From assembly GCF_000150955.2 (NCBI RefSeq), contig NC_011689.1, forward strand, positions 186,001 through 250,000: a DNA stretch of 64,000 nucleotides. Reading direction: 5' to 3'. This document shows positions 54,345 to 64,000 of the stretch, in pieces (the first letter of the stretch is position 1; each line of letters opens with the position of its first letter). The position numbers and the translations under genes are program-made. The notes under the pieces were generated by a model. The model had not been told where the DNA came from, ran no database searches, and saw only the letters and a program-made list of their open reading frames with translations. This DNA comes from Phaeodactylum tricornutum CCAP 1055/1. Taxonomy: Eukaryota; Bacillariophyta; Bacillariophyceae; Surirellales; Neidiaceae.

Positions 54345-54971
54345 CTAATCCGTCTTTTCCTCGGCTTTTGCTTCATCATGTTTGGGAGGAAAAAACGAGT
54401 TATACACGAATAGGATTGACAGGATAGACATTCCAATCCCAAAATTGGTCCACTTCAGTTGGTTTGCGGAAGCAGAGGCTTGGACGTACGCTGGCCGTAG
54501 CCGCTTTTCAGGATAGATAGAGCAACCGTAGGCCGGGATACAGGTTTCGATCATGTCCATCAACATGACCATTGGGAAAATGAGTGCAATATTTTCGTTC
54601 CAACCAATAATGCGCAACTGTTGCAGCAGTAAGGCGCCTCCAACTAGGGTGTAGGATTGCATATACGGAAAAAGATCGACGAATACATGCTGCTGGTAGA
54701 TTTTGCATCCGTCCTCACCAATAGCGTCGTACCATGCGTTCAAACTTTCGGATGTATAGCCAAATCGGATGTCTGGCGGTGGGTTGTCCTTGCCAAGTTG
54801 CTGTGTAAGAGAGCTCATGTATTGCGTGCAAAGAATGTGGACAAGAACAGCCGCCACCATGAGCCACGGCGTGTTGGCAAATTTATCCAAGGCGGCAAGA
54901 AACATGCTGACGAGACTGACAATCAAAAAAATTTCCTGTATGGAGGTATAGATAGTATACACCAATCTCAA
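54345..54971 (-). CDS. Small multi-pass membrane protein, start uncertain
   Basis: About 208 residues with five hydrophobic segments. After the second, a soluble loop contains DIRFGYTSESLNAWYDAIGEDGCKIYQ. This resembles membrane proteins with an R-F-x-Y-x-x-x-E and a G-E-x-G-x-x-x-Y pattern before a VDLFPY stretch, seen in bacteria as well as algae. The frame opens at 54971 with a TTG, not an ATG; the first ATG is at 54905 and would cut the first membrane segment. An unseen upstream exon is therefore possible. The C-terminus (PPKHDEAKAEEKTD) is charged. No function can be assigned. Confidence 0.65.
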   Translation of the reverse strand: MRLVYTIYTSIQEIFLIVSLVSMFLAALDKFANTPWLMVAAVLVHILCTQYMSSLTQQLGKDNPPPDIRFGYTSESLNAWYDAIGEDGCKIYQQHVFVDLFPYMQSYTLVGGALLLQQLRIIGWNENIALIFPMVMLMDMIETCIPAYGCSIYPEKRLRPAYVQASASANQLKWTNFGIGMSILSILFVYNSFFPPKHDEAKAEEKTD

Positions 54972-56392
54972 GGATGCATTCGCAAGCCAGAGATTGAAGA
55001 ATCGGGCACAAAGTCAAACAATTGAGCAATCGACTCTTTTCATCTATCAACAGTAAGGCTAGTACCACAAGCTGGGTCTTATTTTAATTTACTGTTGTCG
55101 TTCCATATCATGCGACCCCCGGTTTTGATTTTTACCCAGAAATGAGTCTCACAGTACGTATCCTAAATTGGATAGCCTGACAGACCGCCAAATCTGTTTT
55201 TGTTAACCAAGCCACCGTTCCCTTCTTGAGCTATATTCCTCGAAACTTCCCGCGCGACTACACACTGGACCTAACACTTGCCGTACTTACCACCTGCACT
55301 CACTGTAACTTCCAGCGTAGCTGCTACGCACTGGACCTGCTATATTGAAATTGCTCCAACAATAGTTGTACTGATGGGCAGGCAACTGCAAAACGACGGA
55401 GTAGACCGTGAATTCCAACAAAGATATAGTAAGATGCAAAGTGATGACCCTCATTGAAAAGCAGTTCCAATGACGGCAGAGCGGAGCATTCTTCCAAATC
55501 GAACTGGTCTACGATATTTTGCAATCCTCGTTCCCATACGGTTCGGGTTTACATTGCGGCTCAGATATACCCAAATTGGAGAGCGAGACGATGTTGTCGA
55601 TCACGGCGGCAGGGCATCTAAGCGCCGACGCAAAATTCTCGCGCCGGAAAGGTCTATGGTTTGGTTGGTTGGCCGAAAGCGGTTGATTTAGTGGAACGAT
55701 GAATTGGAGCGGGAACGAGTTGACATTTAAGCAGTTGAAATTGATATAGTTATACAAATATGTATACACATTATAGGAAGGAATTTTTCAATTTCTGCTA
55801 TCTATTGTAATTTGATGGGCCCGACACACGGGAGTTGCAGGCGTTGAATTCCTAGATACGTGAACGAACGTACGGGAAAAAGCGGCTTAGGCCAGCCTCG
55901 CTTCTCGTGGCGAACGCCTCGCTGAGAGATTGGGGGGCGTACGTCGCCCTTCTACCGTTGCATTTCCTCGCGGTGTACCCACATACGAGCCGGGTCGAGA
56001 GAATCACGGGGATATTATCCTACCGCCGACCCGTCTCCGCAAGCCTCTCTCTCCTCACACGCACCCCCCGCACTCCCCAAGGCCACAACAAGTAGTGTCC
56101 CCCAACACTGGCGTGTTATTTCCTTGTGGACTACGTACGAGACTTTTTCTCTCTTCCGTATCGAGGTCTCGACGATTGGATCGACGAGATTATCGCTACC
56201 GAACGTGAAAAGTGGAGAGAAAGGGGTAATTTGAGTACACGGAATCGCAGTTTCAACCACAGGTTGCTGCTAGTCTCTTTCCGTTGTTTCACCGGTACTC
56301 TGCAAGGTATGCGGCAGTGCTGAAGACGAGGTGATTATTTCTTTACAGTGAGTCATCCGCCGGAATATTTGGACAGTAATAGAATCATAAGT
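54972..56392. other. Long leader/promoter stretch of two divergent genes
   Basis: A short repeat of GCACTGGACCT type occurs at about 55264 and 55328. Frames between 55900 and 56330 begin with non-ATG codons; part of this may be a transcribed 5' leader of the proline-rich protein gene. No gene is supported. Confidence 0.4.
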
Positions 56393-58078
56393 ATGAGCAG
56401 CAACAACAGCACCGATTGGTCGCGCAAGCGCAGTCGGGGCGAGGAAAAACTAGACGAGAAGCAGGGAGACAAAGATCTCTCTTCCACGGCTCCTCGCGAT
56501 CCCCATTCCCCTCCGCTTGGAGGCATTGGACCTCCTCCTCCTCCACAGGGAGGTCCTCCACCAGGAAATTCTAGAGGAGGCGGCCCCCCGCCCCCGTCTC
56601 ACCAAGGATACGGAGGATACCCCCCGCCGCATATGGGTTATCCTCCTCCTTCCGGTCCGGAAGGACAGGCCCCCTATCCTCCCAGAGGCTACGAAAACGC
56701 GCCTCCTTACCCAGGCCCTGGGTATGGACAGCATCCTCCGGGATATCCTCCCTACGGAATGCCACCTTACGGCATGTACCCGCAATACCAGCATTCCATG
56801 TACGGACCCCCTCCTCCGCACCACCCCTACCCACCGCACGGACAACCCCCACAGCAACCCTACTATGGGGATCCCAACATGCCCGGCGGGGGCAACAGCA
56901 ACGGACCCCATCCTCCCTCATCACGCTACGATGCACCACTGGAGGAACGGAGCGGACCGTACGGTGGCAATGCCGCTTCGGGTGGTCCCATTGCACCCCG
57001 CAGAGGAAGTGGCGTCGATCGGAAACTATCCCGGGCCTCGGCCGAGTCCTCCCGTGCCGATGACGACGGAGACACGGAAGGCGATGACGACAACATTGTC
57101 CCTGGCGCGGTGACGGCGCGTCTCAAAACCTACATCAAGCCGCGGACTCCGTCCACTCGCGAAGTTCTGGATCGCCGAGCACGCAAGAATGCACAGTCTC
57201 GAGCACGCGCGGCGAAATTGCGTTTGCGCATTGCGGAAATTGAAATGAAGCCAGAAGACGAACGCACGGAAGAAGAAATTCATTTATGGCAACAGTACGA
57301 ATCAAGGAGGCAGCGGAAGAATGATCGGTCCCGCGAACGCGCACTGGAAAAGAAAGAGGAAATTGATCGCATTTTGGCCAAGCCCGATAAGAAGCGAACT
57401 AAAATCGAACGCCAATTTTTGGAAACCGCTTTGTCAGCGAAAAAACGTAAAAACGAAGGCGATCGATTGCGGCGACAGAGACTTAAGGAGCTGGGTTTGG
57501 CAACGAAAGGAACTGGAATAAAACCTGGCATTAGTGCTCGTGGCCCACTTCCGCCTCAGTACCAAGGCATGGTGAATCCGCCGCCGCACCATCATCCCAT
57601 GTACGGACAGATGGGCGGTATGGGCGGACACCCGCATCACCCAATGGGAGATATTCCCATGTCACCGCTACCCAGCATGCCCCACCATCAACACCATCAG
57701 TATGCTCCCATGCAGTCGCCACACTTTGGATCGCCTACTATGATGACCCACCCGCATCACCAACCATACGGCTACCCGAGTCCGCAGCGCAGAGGCCCTC
57801 ACGGAACCACCAGTCGCCATGAGGGTGGTATGCCCTACATGCCACCAGCGCAAGGCTACGACGCAAGTCCGCCTTCACGTCATCCTCCTCCGGTGCAACA
57901 GCGTCGCAATCCGGACGGCTCGATGAGTATTTCGATTGGAGGTAGAAGTGGACAGCAACAAGGAGGGCCTCCTTTTGGCGGGGAGGTCCGAGGAGATGAC
58001 ATATCAAATATGATGATGGACAACGACAACCGTGGTGGATATGATCGGAGTGGACCAAGAGATATCAAGGACGAGTAG
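56393..58078 (+). CDS. Proline-rich protein with a triplicated basic module
   Basis: The ATG at 56393 gives 561 residues. Residues 30-190 are Pro/Gly/Tyr/His-rich (PPGYPPYGMPPYGMYPQYQ type). A charged part (about 200-240) leads to a basic segment in which a 44-residue unit is repeated: RRARKNAQSR at 261, RRQRKNDRSR at 305 and AKKRKNEGDR at 349. Lys-Pro and Arg-Thr recur at the same places in the first two units. R-K-N-x-x-S-R resembles the basic half of bZIP proteins, but no leucine zipper is present. The C-terminal 180 residues are Pro/His/Met-rich. Such low-complexity arms around a basic helix suggest an RNA- or DNA-binding, condensate-type nuclear protein. I recognise no named family. Confidence 0.85.
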   Translation: MSSNNSTDWSRKRSRGEEKLDEKQGDKDLSSTAPRDPHSPPLGGIGPPPPPQGGPPPGNSRGGGPPPPSHQGYGGYPPPHMGYPPPSGPEGQAPYPPRGYENAPPYPGPGYGQHPPGYPPYGMPPYGMYPQYQHSMYGPPPPHHPYPPHGQPPQQPYYGDPNMPGGGNSNGPHPPSSRYDAPLEERSGPYGGNAASGGPIAPRRGSGVDRKLSRASAESSRADDDGDTEGDDDNIVPGAVTARLKTYIKPRTPSTREVLDRRARKNAQSRARAAKLRLRIAEIEMKPEDERTEEEIHLWQQYESRRQRKNDRSRERALEKKEEIDRILAKPDKKRTKIERQFLETALSAKKRKNEGDRLRRQRLKELGLATKGTGIKPGISARGPLPPQYQGMVNPPPHHHPMYGQMGGMGGHPHHPMGDIPMSPLPSMPHHQHHQYAPMQSPHFGSPTMMTHPHHQPYGYPSPQRRGPHGTTSRHEGGMPYMPPAQGYDASPPSRHPPPVQQRRNPDGSMSISIGGRSGQQQGGPPFGGEVRGDDISNMMMDNDNRGGYDRSGPRDIKDE

Positions 58079-58341
58079 GTAAAGACGCTGCGTGCGTTCT
58101 GAATGTTTCAAAAACAAGTTTGTTTTGTGAAAGAGTGACGAAGCCCTCAGGCATTGTTGAACAAAGCTTAAGGGTAGAATTTAATGTTCGAGACCATTGT
58201 GGCCTCGCAACTAGTATTTATGTAAATCTGTTTCTGCAGAGTTAGTTCGGGGTTGGCGTACGCTGTCCAGCTAGGATACAGTTATTTCTATGGTACATGG
58301 AGACTACTACAAAGCCACTTTGTCTTAGACCCGTTGCTCAG

Positions 58342-59115
58342 TCAAGTCAAGGAAGTATTCACACAATCGTTCGCAGATCCAAGTTGGGTTTGGTTGAAAC
58401 TCAGTACTCCTCGAAAGTACAGAGCCAGGAATAGCATCAGATAGATCCAGAGAGGCAGACGGATTGACAGAACGTCGTCTAGAATTTTGTAAAGAACGGC
58501 GAAGGTGGTTGGTCTTTGAGCCTCCTTCAAATCTTGGATTTCCTTTTCCAATTGTTCCAATCTCTGGCTCATCCGACTAATTTTGTCGGGTTGCAAGGTT
58601 CGTCTCCGTCTCGGACGCATCCGCCGCTGATGAGTTTCCGATGCAAATCCAAGATTGTCATCTCCGCTGGAAAAGGAAATGGCATCACTGGACTTGTCGT
58701 CGACCTCGAAAGAACTGTTTTCCACGGTTGTAACGGTCGCAGAATCACATCGGTTTTTCGTCACGGAATGACGTTCCAACGGAGTCGAAAGCTTGTGGAA
58801 CGACACCGTGGGAATATTTGTCAACAGGGGCAAGCCAACATTATCAAAATCATTCCGAACCTTAGGAACACGCCGGGATCGTTTGTCAGCTTCCTCGTCT
58901 TGGAAGAAAGATTGATCCTTCCAAAGAAAAGGAGTTTCGTCATGGAAATATGCGTCTGCATCGATTGCTTCGTTTGGAAACAAGGGGTCGCGACGTTGCC
59001 AGCGCTGTACCAGGTTCGCCATGTCCAGAGCCAACCGTTCGGCATCGTCCGCGTGTAAGGTGGATTCAACAGCCAACCGCCGTGTGATGGAGCCATCGTG
59101 ATTCATGTCTTCCAT
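58342..59115 (-). CDS. Predicted tail-anchored coiled-coil protein
   Basis: The 257-residue protein has a mostly disordered, acidic and serine-rich N-terminal half. A basic patch (RRMRPRRRRT, about 164-173) precedes a short coiled coil (MSQRLEQLEKEIQDLKEAQ, about 181-199) and a single hydrophobic helix (LPLWIYLMLFLALYF, about 219-233) near the C-terminus. No signal peptide is present. This is the layout of tail-anchored proteins of ER, Golgi or outer mitochondrial membranes. No family recognised. It is convergent with the proline-rich gene (263 bp apart) and divergent from SAC3. Confidence 0.75.
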   Translation of the reverse strand: MEDMNHDGSITRRLAVESTLHADDAERLALDMANLVQRWQRRDPLFPNEAIDADAYFHDETPFLWKDQSFFQDEEADKRSRRVPKVRNDFDNVGLPLLTNIPTVSFHKLSTPLERHSVTKNRCDSATVTTVENSSFEVDDKSSDAISFSSGDDNLGFASETHQRRMRPRRRRTLQPDKISRMSQRLEQLEKEIQDLKEAQRPTTFAVLYKILDDVLSIRLPLWIYLMLFLALYFRGVLSFNQTQLGSANDCVNTSLT

Positions 59116-59856
59116 GGAATTCCTTTAGTAAACCTCTAGTCTTTGCGTGGAGTGTATTTCTATTCTACGGCGGCACTGTTGCGGGTTTGTTCCTAGTGGT
59201 TTGTGAAGGATACTCAACAGTGAACGCCCAAAAACAGCACGTCAGTAAATGCTGGTAAGGAGTTGATAAACTTGCAATCCCTGTGGTGCCGCTTACGACT
59301 ACCAGAAGTTATCGTCTTTCCGCGGCAGCGATTTTGAAAATACGGCTTTGTGGGGGCAGACTTGTGTCCAAAGGATCTCCGTTGCAAAGTAGTGTGTTTA
59401 CACTCCGGTCGATACGTGTGTGTTGGTTGTGAGACGGACGAGAGCCGTGGTCCTCTCCTGCTCCGTGGGCGTATTCCACCATTGAATCGCGTTGGGTGTG
59501 TGAAAAAAAAAACACGCTCCTATTAGAGAGCTAGCTTGCTCTAGCTAGAGAGTGAGACACGCTCCGGCGATCCCTCTGGCGATCGCGTATGCGATTGAAA
59601 GGCCGGCACGCGCGTACGGAGCGTTTCGCCCGTCGGTTTCGTCCAACCGGACTCGCAAACGTACGCCTCGTCGTGCCTCTGTGTTCCACGTCTTTTTATC
59701 GTGTGTTGTGTGCAGTCGCAGATGCTTTTGAACTTTGATGTTTGAAGAGTTTCATATTTTTCAATTTGGTTTTGAAAAACGGCTGTCATTCCACGATGGA
59801 TACGCAGGGATTTTTTACCGTACCACCGTACCAGAAATTTCGTTGCGGGGCGCAGA
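59116..59856. other. Divergent promoter of the tail-anchored and SAC3 genes
   Basis: A palindromic CTAGCT-rich element (AGAGAGCTAGCTTGCTCTAG at 59524-59543, continuing to 59552) lies in the middle. A similar CTAGCTAGAGAG stretch occurs at 30805 in the FNR/bZIP promoter. No gene is supported. Confidence 0.4.
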
Positions 59857-61446
59857 ATGAATTGCTACGTTGCCCCGCAGAGGCTGGAGCGTGGATGTCG
59901 ATCCCCCGCAGCAGTGTCGTTCCATCTATGTTCTGAAACGAGCACCGGAAGTCACCAAGTTACGTTTTGGGGTGGTAAGGCACGCAGCGCGGCCACTGCA
60001 AACGTGCACCAACTGTCCCTTGGTACCCCATTCATGGCCTCGTTTCCGTCCAAAGTTGCGCTACCACCCCCCATGTACACCATGTGCAGTCGGGAAGAAT
60101 GCGACGCCCGTCAGCGTACACGGGAGGTTTCTGTCTTTGAAGCGACGGCGGAAACAGCGGCGGGGGCACCGAATCTACGGAAGATCGACCCGCGTCGTGC
60201 GGTGGCCAAGTATCGCCGATCGGCGGCAGGATTTACCGATCAAGACCGTCCACCGGCCCGGAGTCGGCGCGCCTTGATCGAAACGGTGGATTATCTTTTG
60301 TTGGATGTATTCGCCACGCAAACAACGGAAACGTTAGGGTCGAATACGGATGTGCCTCTACATTCATTAGCGCAAACGCTGCAATTCGTCGAAGATCGCA
60401 TTCGCGCCGTACAAGTCGAACTGGTTTGGTCGCAGCAAAGTTCCAAACGTATACAAGTCCGATTGACTCGAGCACAGATTCTCATGCTGTATCTTACTTT
60501 GGATGACCCGGCGTATCCGCGCATATTCGGCCAAAAAGCGTTGACGACGGCGCTGGCGACTTACTGGCTCTCGCAGGATGATTTGTGTGAGCATACCGAG
60601 GAGTCGGCTACTACCCACGACGAAATGCTGGCCTTGCAGTCTCTACACGCACTGGCGGAGAATCTACAGACTGGATCATTCACAGATGGTGTCCTGTCGA
60701 CGACTGTACTGGTGGCCTATCGACGACACGTTTTGCCGGGACAGCCTTTGCCCCTCTTTCAATGGACACTGAAATTGCTATCCAGCATTAGCCTGGGCCT
60801 CTGGCGAATTGCCTTGGATCAACTTGTGGACAAGAAGGCCACAGTACCGTTTCCTTTTGCGACGTTGGCTCGCTGTATCATGGCACCGTGTCTCTCCTGT
60901 ATGCGGTACCAAGCGCTACAAGTGTATAACGTGTCATTCTGGGGCAAGATGGAGGGGATCCCTGGTTCTCAGCTAGCACCCCTGCTTTGCTTTTCGGAAC
61001 CGCTAGAAACCAAATCTGCTTGCCATGACGTTAAAGACGGCTGTTGCAACGAGGCAAAGGCAGGTAGGGTCGTTGAAGCCTCTCGAATGGCGCTGTGCTT
61101 TGCCAAGTCGGTTGGTCTGCCCGTCGAACAGGACTCGGTACTGTTCAAGACGGCTACAGTGAAAGCGCTACCGCACAAATCCGGTGGTCGAGACGATGAG
61201 TTCGTATTTGGAACCCCCTTATACCGAATGTCGCAAGCCATCAATACTGTAGATGGTGTGCTGCCTCCGCCAATGTCTTGGATCCGGGGGATAATTCTCT
61301 CCGACTTTTCATCATCCCTTGTCGGCCGTGAGAGATTGACAAGTTGGGGAGTCGCAACAATGCCATCACTATTCACGACAGAAAGAGAGGATCTAACCAC
61401 AACGACGACGCCTACCAATCTACAGGCTGCAGCTCAGAAAGGATAA
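59857..61446 (+). CDS. SAC3: SAC3/GANP-family protein
   Basis: The 529-residue reading has the SAC3/GANP core: MCSREECDARQR (about 75-86), then DPRRAVAKYRRSAAG (about 110-124), RPPARSRRALIETVDYLL and FVEDRIRAVQVELVWSQ. This is followed by the helical PCI-like part (about 200-350). SAC3 proteins scaffold TREX-2 for mRNA export at nuclear pores; THP3 and LENG8 relatives act in splicing-linked transcript handling. The first 59 residues look unlike the family, so the second ATG at 60034 (MASFPSKVAL) may be the true start. The protein is shorter than yeast Sac3 and closer in size to SAC3D1/SHD1. The last 90 residues are not recognised. Confidence 0.8.
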   Translation: MNCYVAPQRLERGCRSPAAVSFHLCSETSTGSHQVTFWGGKARSAATANVHQLSLGTPFMASFPSKVALPPPMYTMCSREECDARQRTREVSVFEATAETAAGAPNLRKIDPRRAVAKYRRSAAGFTDQDRPPARSRRALIETVDYLLLDVFATQTTETLGSNTDVPLHSLAQTLQFVEDRIRAVQVELVWSQQSSKRIQVRLTRAQILMLYLTLDDPAYPRIFGQKALTTALATYWLSQDDLCEHTEESATTHDEMLALQSLHALAENLQTGSFTDGVLSTTVLVAYRRHVLPGQPLPLFQWTLKLLSSISLGLWRIALDQLVDKKATVPFPFATLARCIMAPCLSCMRYQALQVYNVSFWGKMEGIPGSQLAPLLCFSEPLETKSACHDVKDGCCNEAKAGRVVEASRMALCFAKSVGLPVEQDSVLFKTATVKALPHKSGGRDDEFVFGTPLYRMSQAINTVDGVLPPPMSWIRGIILSDFSSSLVGRERLTSWGVATMPSLFTTEREDLTTTTTPTNLQAAAQKG

Positions 61447-61512
61447 TCACGTTCAAGAAATTACTACGCGATACGCTGCTGAGCTGTATTGAACAAATGA
61501 GTGAATGCAGAC

Positions 61513-63462
61513 TTACTCGTCCTCTTCAGGGGCCGTAGGTCTATAATCAGGATTTGTTGCACCGGGTTTCAAGACAGTGACTTCCGTTGCAATTGCATAA
61601 CCATCCTCTTGGATCTTGGTATTCTCAGCCGACTCGTGGCTGTCGCGAAAGGATCCCTTTTTGCCATAAAAATGCTTGAAGTAGATCCAAGCTGCTATCA
61701 CTAACAGGACGACCAAAATTCCTCCAATCACAGTTCCAACAATTAAGCCTATATTCAGTTCGTCGGGGCCAGCCACGCATTGATCTGCTGTATGAACAGT
61801 ATTTTCTCCAACAACGCAGCACACGCGTTCCTCGTAAGAGAGGCCCTGGAGCATGTTGTTGATAAAGAGGTCACGTGGATAATCATTCACAAAGGAACAG
61901 GCCTGCTCCTCGATCTCAAAATACTCACTGGCGGTGCAATTCGTCGTGCACAGCGCCTCGTCACCAGCACTGCTGCGGCGGCGGAAGCTCTCGAGCTCGC
62001 ACAATGCGAGATCAATTGTCGGGCAAACAGCAGTCGACTGCCTTACGATTCGATTAATGCTCTCCTTGCTTCCATCGGGGACCCCGAGTGCTCTGTCCGC
62101 AGCTGTCAAGGTGAAGTCGACACCAACCACACCGAGAAACAAGTTCGGAGTCACCGATCGATCATAAACGGGCACTGACACTGTAGTGCCCCAGATTTCG
62201 CCCGAAGCAAATTGATACGGCTCTACCCACGCCGCGAAGTTCTCGTTCCCGTCTCTGCCCAGTCCAATGGCCAACAAACGATAGTAGCTGGTCAACGAGT
62301 CAAATATTTCGCGCTCGTCGACGATCTTGGACCAAATACCATTGTCGCCTGTGGAGCAGGCAATCTGCTTTGGGAAGGCATGGACATTGTTGTTGTCGGA
62401 GATACTGAAGGTGAACAAGAAGACTGATCGACCTAGTCGCGCCTCCAAATTGGAAATGCCAGTGTTGACCAGGTCCAGTACATCGGCTTCCTGTACATTT
62501 TCTGGCTGCGTCATTTCACCGTCGGTTAAAAAGAGGATGGCTGTGGTACATCCCACGTGATATTCCTGATCGATGGAGTCGTTCAGGACTGCAAAGGCCG
62601 CTGTGAACGCATCCAGGAAGTTCGTTGCCCCTGCTGCCGTGAAGCTGTCGATGTGGGTTGCTAGAAGTTCCTTGTTCTTCTGCGTTGCCGTGAAGAGAAA
62701 CTTGTTGTCTTGGGCAAACAGCTTCGCCTGCGACGAAAACTCAACAATGGCAACGCGGTCTCCAACTGTCAATGTTTCGATGACTTGCTTTGCAGCTTGC
62801 TTGAGAAGACTGAGACGGTTTCCGTCGGTCATACTGCCGCTGGTATCGAGAACAAGTACGACGTTCTTGGGTCCGCTACTGGCAGCAATATACCAGGGCC
62901 GGAGACGGGGATCGTATACTCCGCAAGTTTCCGACTGTCTAGCCGGGTATATCCGAAAGGCGCCATTCTGTGACCCGAAGTACATTTGTGGAGTACGCAG
63001 CCCTAGGCTGTCCCAATATGGCTTTTGCTCAGCTCGCTTCTGAACAAAGAACTCGTCTAGCTGCTGCGTGAAGCATATGGTCTCGATGACATTAGGATCG
63101 GACGGGTTGCCATCAGCAGAATCTACCAAGTTCTGATGCAAACGCGTATTCGAAATGGAATAGTCCCAGAGACCGCTGCAGGAGACTCCGTCGCCGCATT
63201 GGGCAACGTTCAAATCTTCGCCACCGGGGCATGTCTGGTTGGGGTAAAGTGATGTGCACTCGTTGTAACTGCCACGAGCACATTGTCGCAAAGAAATCTC
63301 GTTGCAGCGCTTTTGATAGAGGAGTTCAACTTGTCGGGCAAGCTCGATTGCGTCGGCTGTCATCGACGCTATTAGGGCATCAAAGTCGGCTTCGGTGGCT
63401 AAGGTGAATATAAGCCCCCACGAAAGATGTATGAGTACGGATGCAAAACCATAAGTCTTCAT
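61513..63462 (-). CDS. Alpha2-delta-like surface protein with Cache and VWA domains
   Basis: The 649-residue type I membrane protein has a signal peptide (residues 1-22). A helical stretch and a Cache-like part (GVYDPRLRPWYIAASSG, about 180-196) precede the VWA domain. This has a complete metal-binding MIDAS: DTSGSMTDG (about 206), ATNFLD and FLTDGE. A second Cache-like part (VDEREIFDSL, FAAWVEPYQF, GVVGVDFTL) follows, then a cysteine-rich stretch (about 500-560), one membrane helix (about 580-603) and a cytosolic tail of about 45 residues. The order Cache-VWA-Cache is that of voltage-gated calcium-channel alpha2-delta subunits, which bind ligands outside the cell and set channel number at the surface. 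Over 15 cysteines suggest a disulfide-linked ectodomain. Confidence 0.88.
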   Translation of the reverse strand: MKTYGFASVLIHLSWGLIFTLATEADFDALIASMTADAIELARQVELLYQKRCNEISLRQCARGSYNECTSLYPNQTCPGGEDLNVAQCGDGVSCSGLWDYSISNTRLHQNLVDSADGNPSDPNVIETICFTQQLDEFFVQKRAEQKPYWDSLGLRTPQMYFGSQNGAFRIYPARQSETCGVYDPRLRPWYIAASSGPKNVVLVLDTSGSMTDGNRLSLLKQAAKQVIETLTVGDRVAIVEFSSQAKLFAQDNKFLFTATQKNKELLATHIDSFTAAGATNFLDAFTAAFAVLNDSIDQEYHVGCTTAILFLTDGEMTQPENVQEADVLDLVNTGISNLEARLGRSVFLFTFSISDNNNVHAFPKQIACSTGDNGIWSKIVDEREIFDSLTSYYRLLAIGLGRDGNENFAAWVEPYQFASGEIWGTTVSVPVYDRSVTPNLFLGVVGVDFTLTAADRALGVPDGSKESINRIVRQSTAVCPTIDLALCELESFRRRSSAGDEALCTTNCTASEYFEIEEQACSFVNDYPRDLFINNMLQGLSYEERVCCVVGENTVHTADQCVAGPDELNIGLIVGTVIGGILVVLLVIAAWIYFKHFYGKKGSFRDSHESAENTKIQEDGYAIATEVTVLKPGATNPDYRPTAPEEDE

Positions 63463-64000
63463 TGTCCTGTCTTACGATTTTCCAATCTTTTTTTGAGCCC
63501 AGAAGTTTTGTGACAACTATTGGTGAAGTCCCTCACACCTTGGACGAGGTTGCGCGACTGATGTGAAGCACTGTCGATCGTTGACGACGTGGCGGACTGA
63601 TTCGGTACGCAGTATTGTTGTGCTTTGTGCACATACAGAAATTCTGACGTTTGCTCTCAGAGGTCCGCCTCGCAGTTAGTTAGATATGTTGTGAGCTCTG
63701 CTGCTCGAGGTAGCGACAAGTAGACTAGTTTTTGTTGCGTTGTCTAGACTATGGGTATCACGTCATGTCATTGCGTTTCCCATCGTGACTGAAAGTGTGT
63801 TTTGATTGGCAATCAAGAGAGAATGCAAAGGCCCCGGATACTCCTGAAGACAGATGGCTGGTTAATCCCGATTCTAATTACTAGCCGTAACATTTACACT
63901 TAACAGTAAGCAGTTTTTGTCGGCTTTCCACCTTCTTTTTCAAAGTTTATATTTTCTGTATATCTGACAGTGAATCGTACCTCTTTGGATACTTCGGCAA
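63463..64000. other. Promoter region of the VWA gene and window edge
   Basis: No credible frame. ACAGT motifs lie at 63903 and 63967. The next gene, if any, is outside the window. Confidence 0.4.

Noticed and set aside
56126-56323. Possible upstream exon of the proline-rich protein gene
   Set aside because: The frame has no ATG and the only candidate intron to the main frame would be about 40 bp, shorter than any other seen here.

Overview
The window looks like nuclear DNA of a pennate diatom; the style fits Phaeodactylum tricornutum, although I cannot run a search to confirm the species. Reasons: dense genes on both strands, few introns, eukaryote-only families (an EARP subunit, a Sec7 Arf-GEF, SAC3, NCA2), and a ferredoxin-NADP+ reductase with a signal peptide followed by an aromatic residue at the predicted cut site, as diatom plastid preproteins have. 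I find 23 protein genes and one decayed gene copy. I see no rRNA, no convincing tRNA, no CRISPR array, no viral element and no intact transposon.

Layout. 0.6-13.7 kb: a rhodanese/TrhO-like protein fused to an RRM; a VPS50-like tethering subunit; and, 9 bp away and convergent with it, a very large Arf-GEF (MABP-like region, split Sec7 domain, PH domain). 14-23.6 kb: three intact tandem paralogues plus one decayed copy, all on the minus strand, of a secreted six-cysteine family. Each intact copy has an R-x-L-Q motif at residues 40-43, a second T-R-E-L near the C-terminus and a hydrophobic tail. I propose a silicanin/RXL-like cell-wall family; this is the most interesting block. 23.6-25.6 kb: a repeat-bearing spacer with a perfect 16-bp inverted repeat containing CRE-like hexamers. 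25.6-32.3 kb: an Mpv17-family protein with a split targeting exon, a plastid-type UBA-like protein, and a divergent pair of plastid FNR and a bZIP factor sharing a promoter with CRE-like sites. 32.8-43.4 kb, minus strand: NCA2, 5-oxoprolinase with a plastid-like presequence, and a Tex-family RNA-binding protein interrupted by an apparent one-base shift. 45-64 kb: a secreted SGNH hydrolase with a CBM-like tail (again one base out of frame), a HEATR3/Syo1-like protein, an eight-helix membrane protein built from two four-helix halves, an RluA pseudouridine synthase, a RimP-like protein, a small membrane protein, a proline-rich protein with a triplicated basic module, a tail-anchored coiled-coil protein, a SAC3/GANP protein and an alpha2-delta-like VWA/Cache surface protein.

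How the genes may relate: several act in RNA or ribosome biology (TrhO-RRM, RluA, RimP, HEATR3, Tex, SAC3), two in membrane traffic (VPS50, Sec7), two or three in plastid redox or thiol metabolism (FNR, 5-oxoprolinase, possibly Mpv17), and several at the cell surface. Apart from the tandem paralogue cluster and the FNR/bZIP divergent promoter, nothing shows that neighbours form one pathway.
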